A stretch of 64,000 nt of DNA from Streptomyces albireticuli. GTDB lineage: Bacteria; Actinomycetota; Actinomycetes; Streptomycetales; Streptomycetaceae. Made by a program: the position numbers and the translations under genes. The DNA lies in the NCBI RefSeq assembly GCF_021228125.1, contig NZ_JAJQQS010000005.1:1-64000 (forward strand), given 5' to 3'. This document shows positions 63,866 to 64,000 of the stretch, one piece after another (the first letter of the stretch is position 1; each line of letters starts with the position of its first letter). The notes beneath the pieces were generated by a model. The model was given only the letters and a program-made list of their open reading frames with translations, was not told where the DNA came from and made no database searches.

Positions 63866-64000
63866 ATGTCCCCCATCCTCGTGATCGCCGCACGTGACGA
63901 CTGGCCGACCGACCGCGTCGTGCACGTGCTCGCGGACCGAGGGGCGACGGTGTTCCGCATGGACACCGCGGAGTTTCCGCAGGCACTCACCCTCGCCGGG
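63866..64000 (+). CDS. ATP-grasp ribosomal peptide maturase, N-terminal part (runs off the window)
   Basis: The first 45 residues begin SPILVIAARDDWPTDRVVHV and continue ADRGATVFRMDTAEFPQ, the pre-ATP-grasp region of RiPP maturases of the SAV_5884 type (TIGR04187). The ATP-grasp core should lie beyond position 64000. Coupled with the upstream precursor gene, it would form ester or amide bonds between side chains. Confidence 0.78.
   Translation, partial: MSPILVIAARDDWPTDRVVHVLADRGATVFRMDTAEFPQALTLAG

Overview
This window is high-GC DNA with actinomycete codon bias, GTG/TTG starts and a few rare TTA codons. It carries SigB/SigF-type tandem sigma genes, a Streptomyces subtilisin inhibitor, a WhiJ/AbaA-type regulator set and dispersed inverted repeats at 3' ends. 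It almost certainly comes from a Streptomyces chromosome. No rRNA, CRISPR array, intact insertion sequence or replication origin was seen.

Layout. (1) 0-9.1 kb: the end of an unknown gene, a pcaB-like lyase, and a nitrate-assimilation run (NarK transporter, molybdopterin nitrate reductase, two FAD reductases) joined by ATGA or short overlaps. It is closed by a converging RsrR-like Fe-S regulator. (2) 9.2-21.1 kb: a compact minus-strand operon of eight genes plus a divergent transaldolase. The set DAHP synthase, PhzE, PhzD and DhbA/EntA-like SDR predicts flux from erythrose-4-phosphate through chorismate to 3-hydroxyanthranilate. A stand-alone adenylating enzyme, a flavin hydroxylase, a carboxylesterase and a WrbA-like quinone reductase would act on that product. 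There is no PKS or NRPS in view, so the end product is unknown. (3) 21.2-33.2 kb: a toxin-antitoxin pair with an operator palindrome, a MocR regulator/AhpD-like pair, an exporter plus a bicovalent flavin oxidase, a regulator with two TTA codons, a catalytically degenerate IS701-type transposase homologue, a Tat-exported flavin oxidase and a TTA-containing hydrolase.

(4) 33.3-53 kb: largely core genome. It has two STAS proteins, a Dabb protein, tandem sigma factors resembling SigN/SigF, a lipoprotein, three drug-efflux loci with MarR/TetR regulators and clear operators, an orphan response regulator, an LLM flavin enzyme, three minus-strand tRNAs (fMet, Arg-ACG, Ser-GCT), a subtilisin inhibitor, and a 1642-residue PAS/pseudo-kinase/receiver protein with a long Pro-Gly repeat region. 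(5) 53-64 kb: a TetR/efflux pair sharing an 18-bp-arm palindrome, a degenerate catalase-like protein, a LuxR-family ATPase regulator, an acyl-CoA synthetase fused in frame to an RsbW-like ATPase, a WhiJ-like regulator with its DUF397 partner, a frameshifted NUDIX gene, and the start of an ATP-grasp-modified RiPP locus (precursor gene plus the beginning of the maturase) that runs off the end.

The two most interesting systems are the cryptic 3-hydroxyanthranilate operon and the ATP-grasp RiPP locus at the right edge. Family assignments rest on motifs read by eye; no database search was run.
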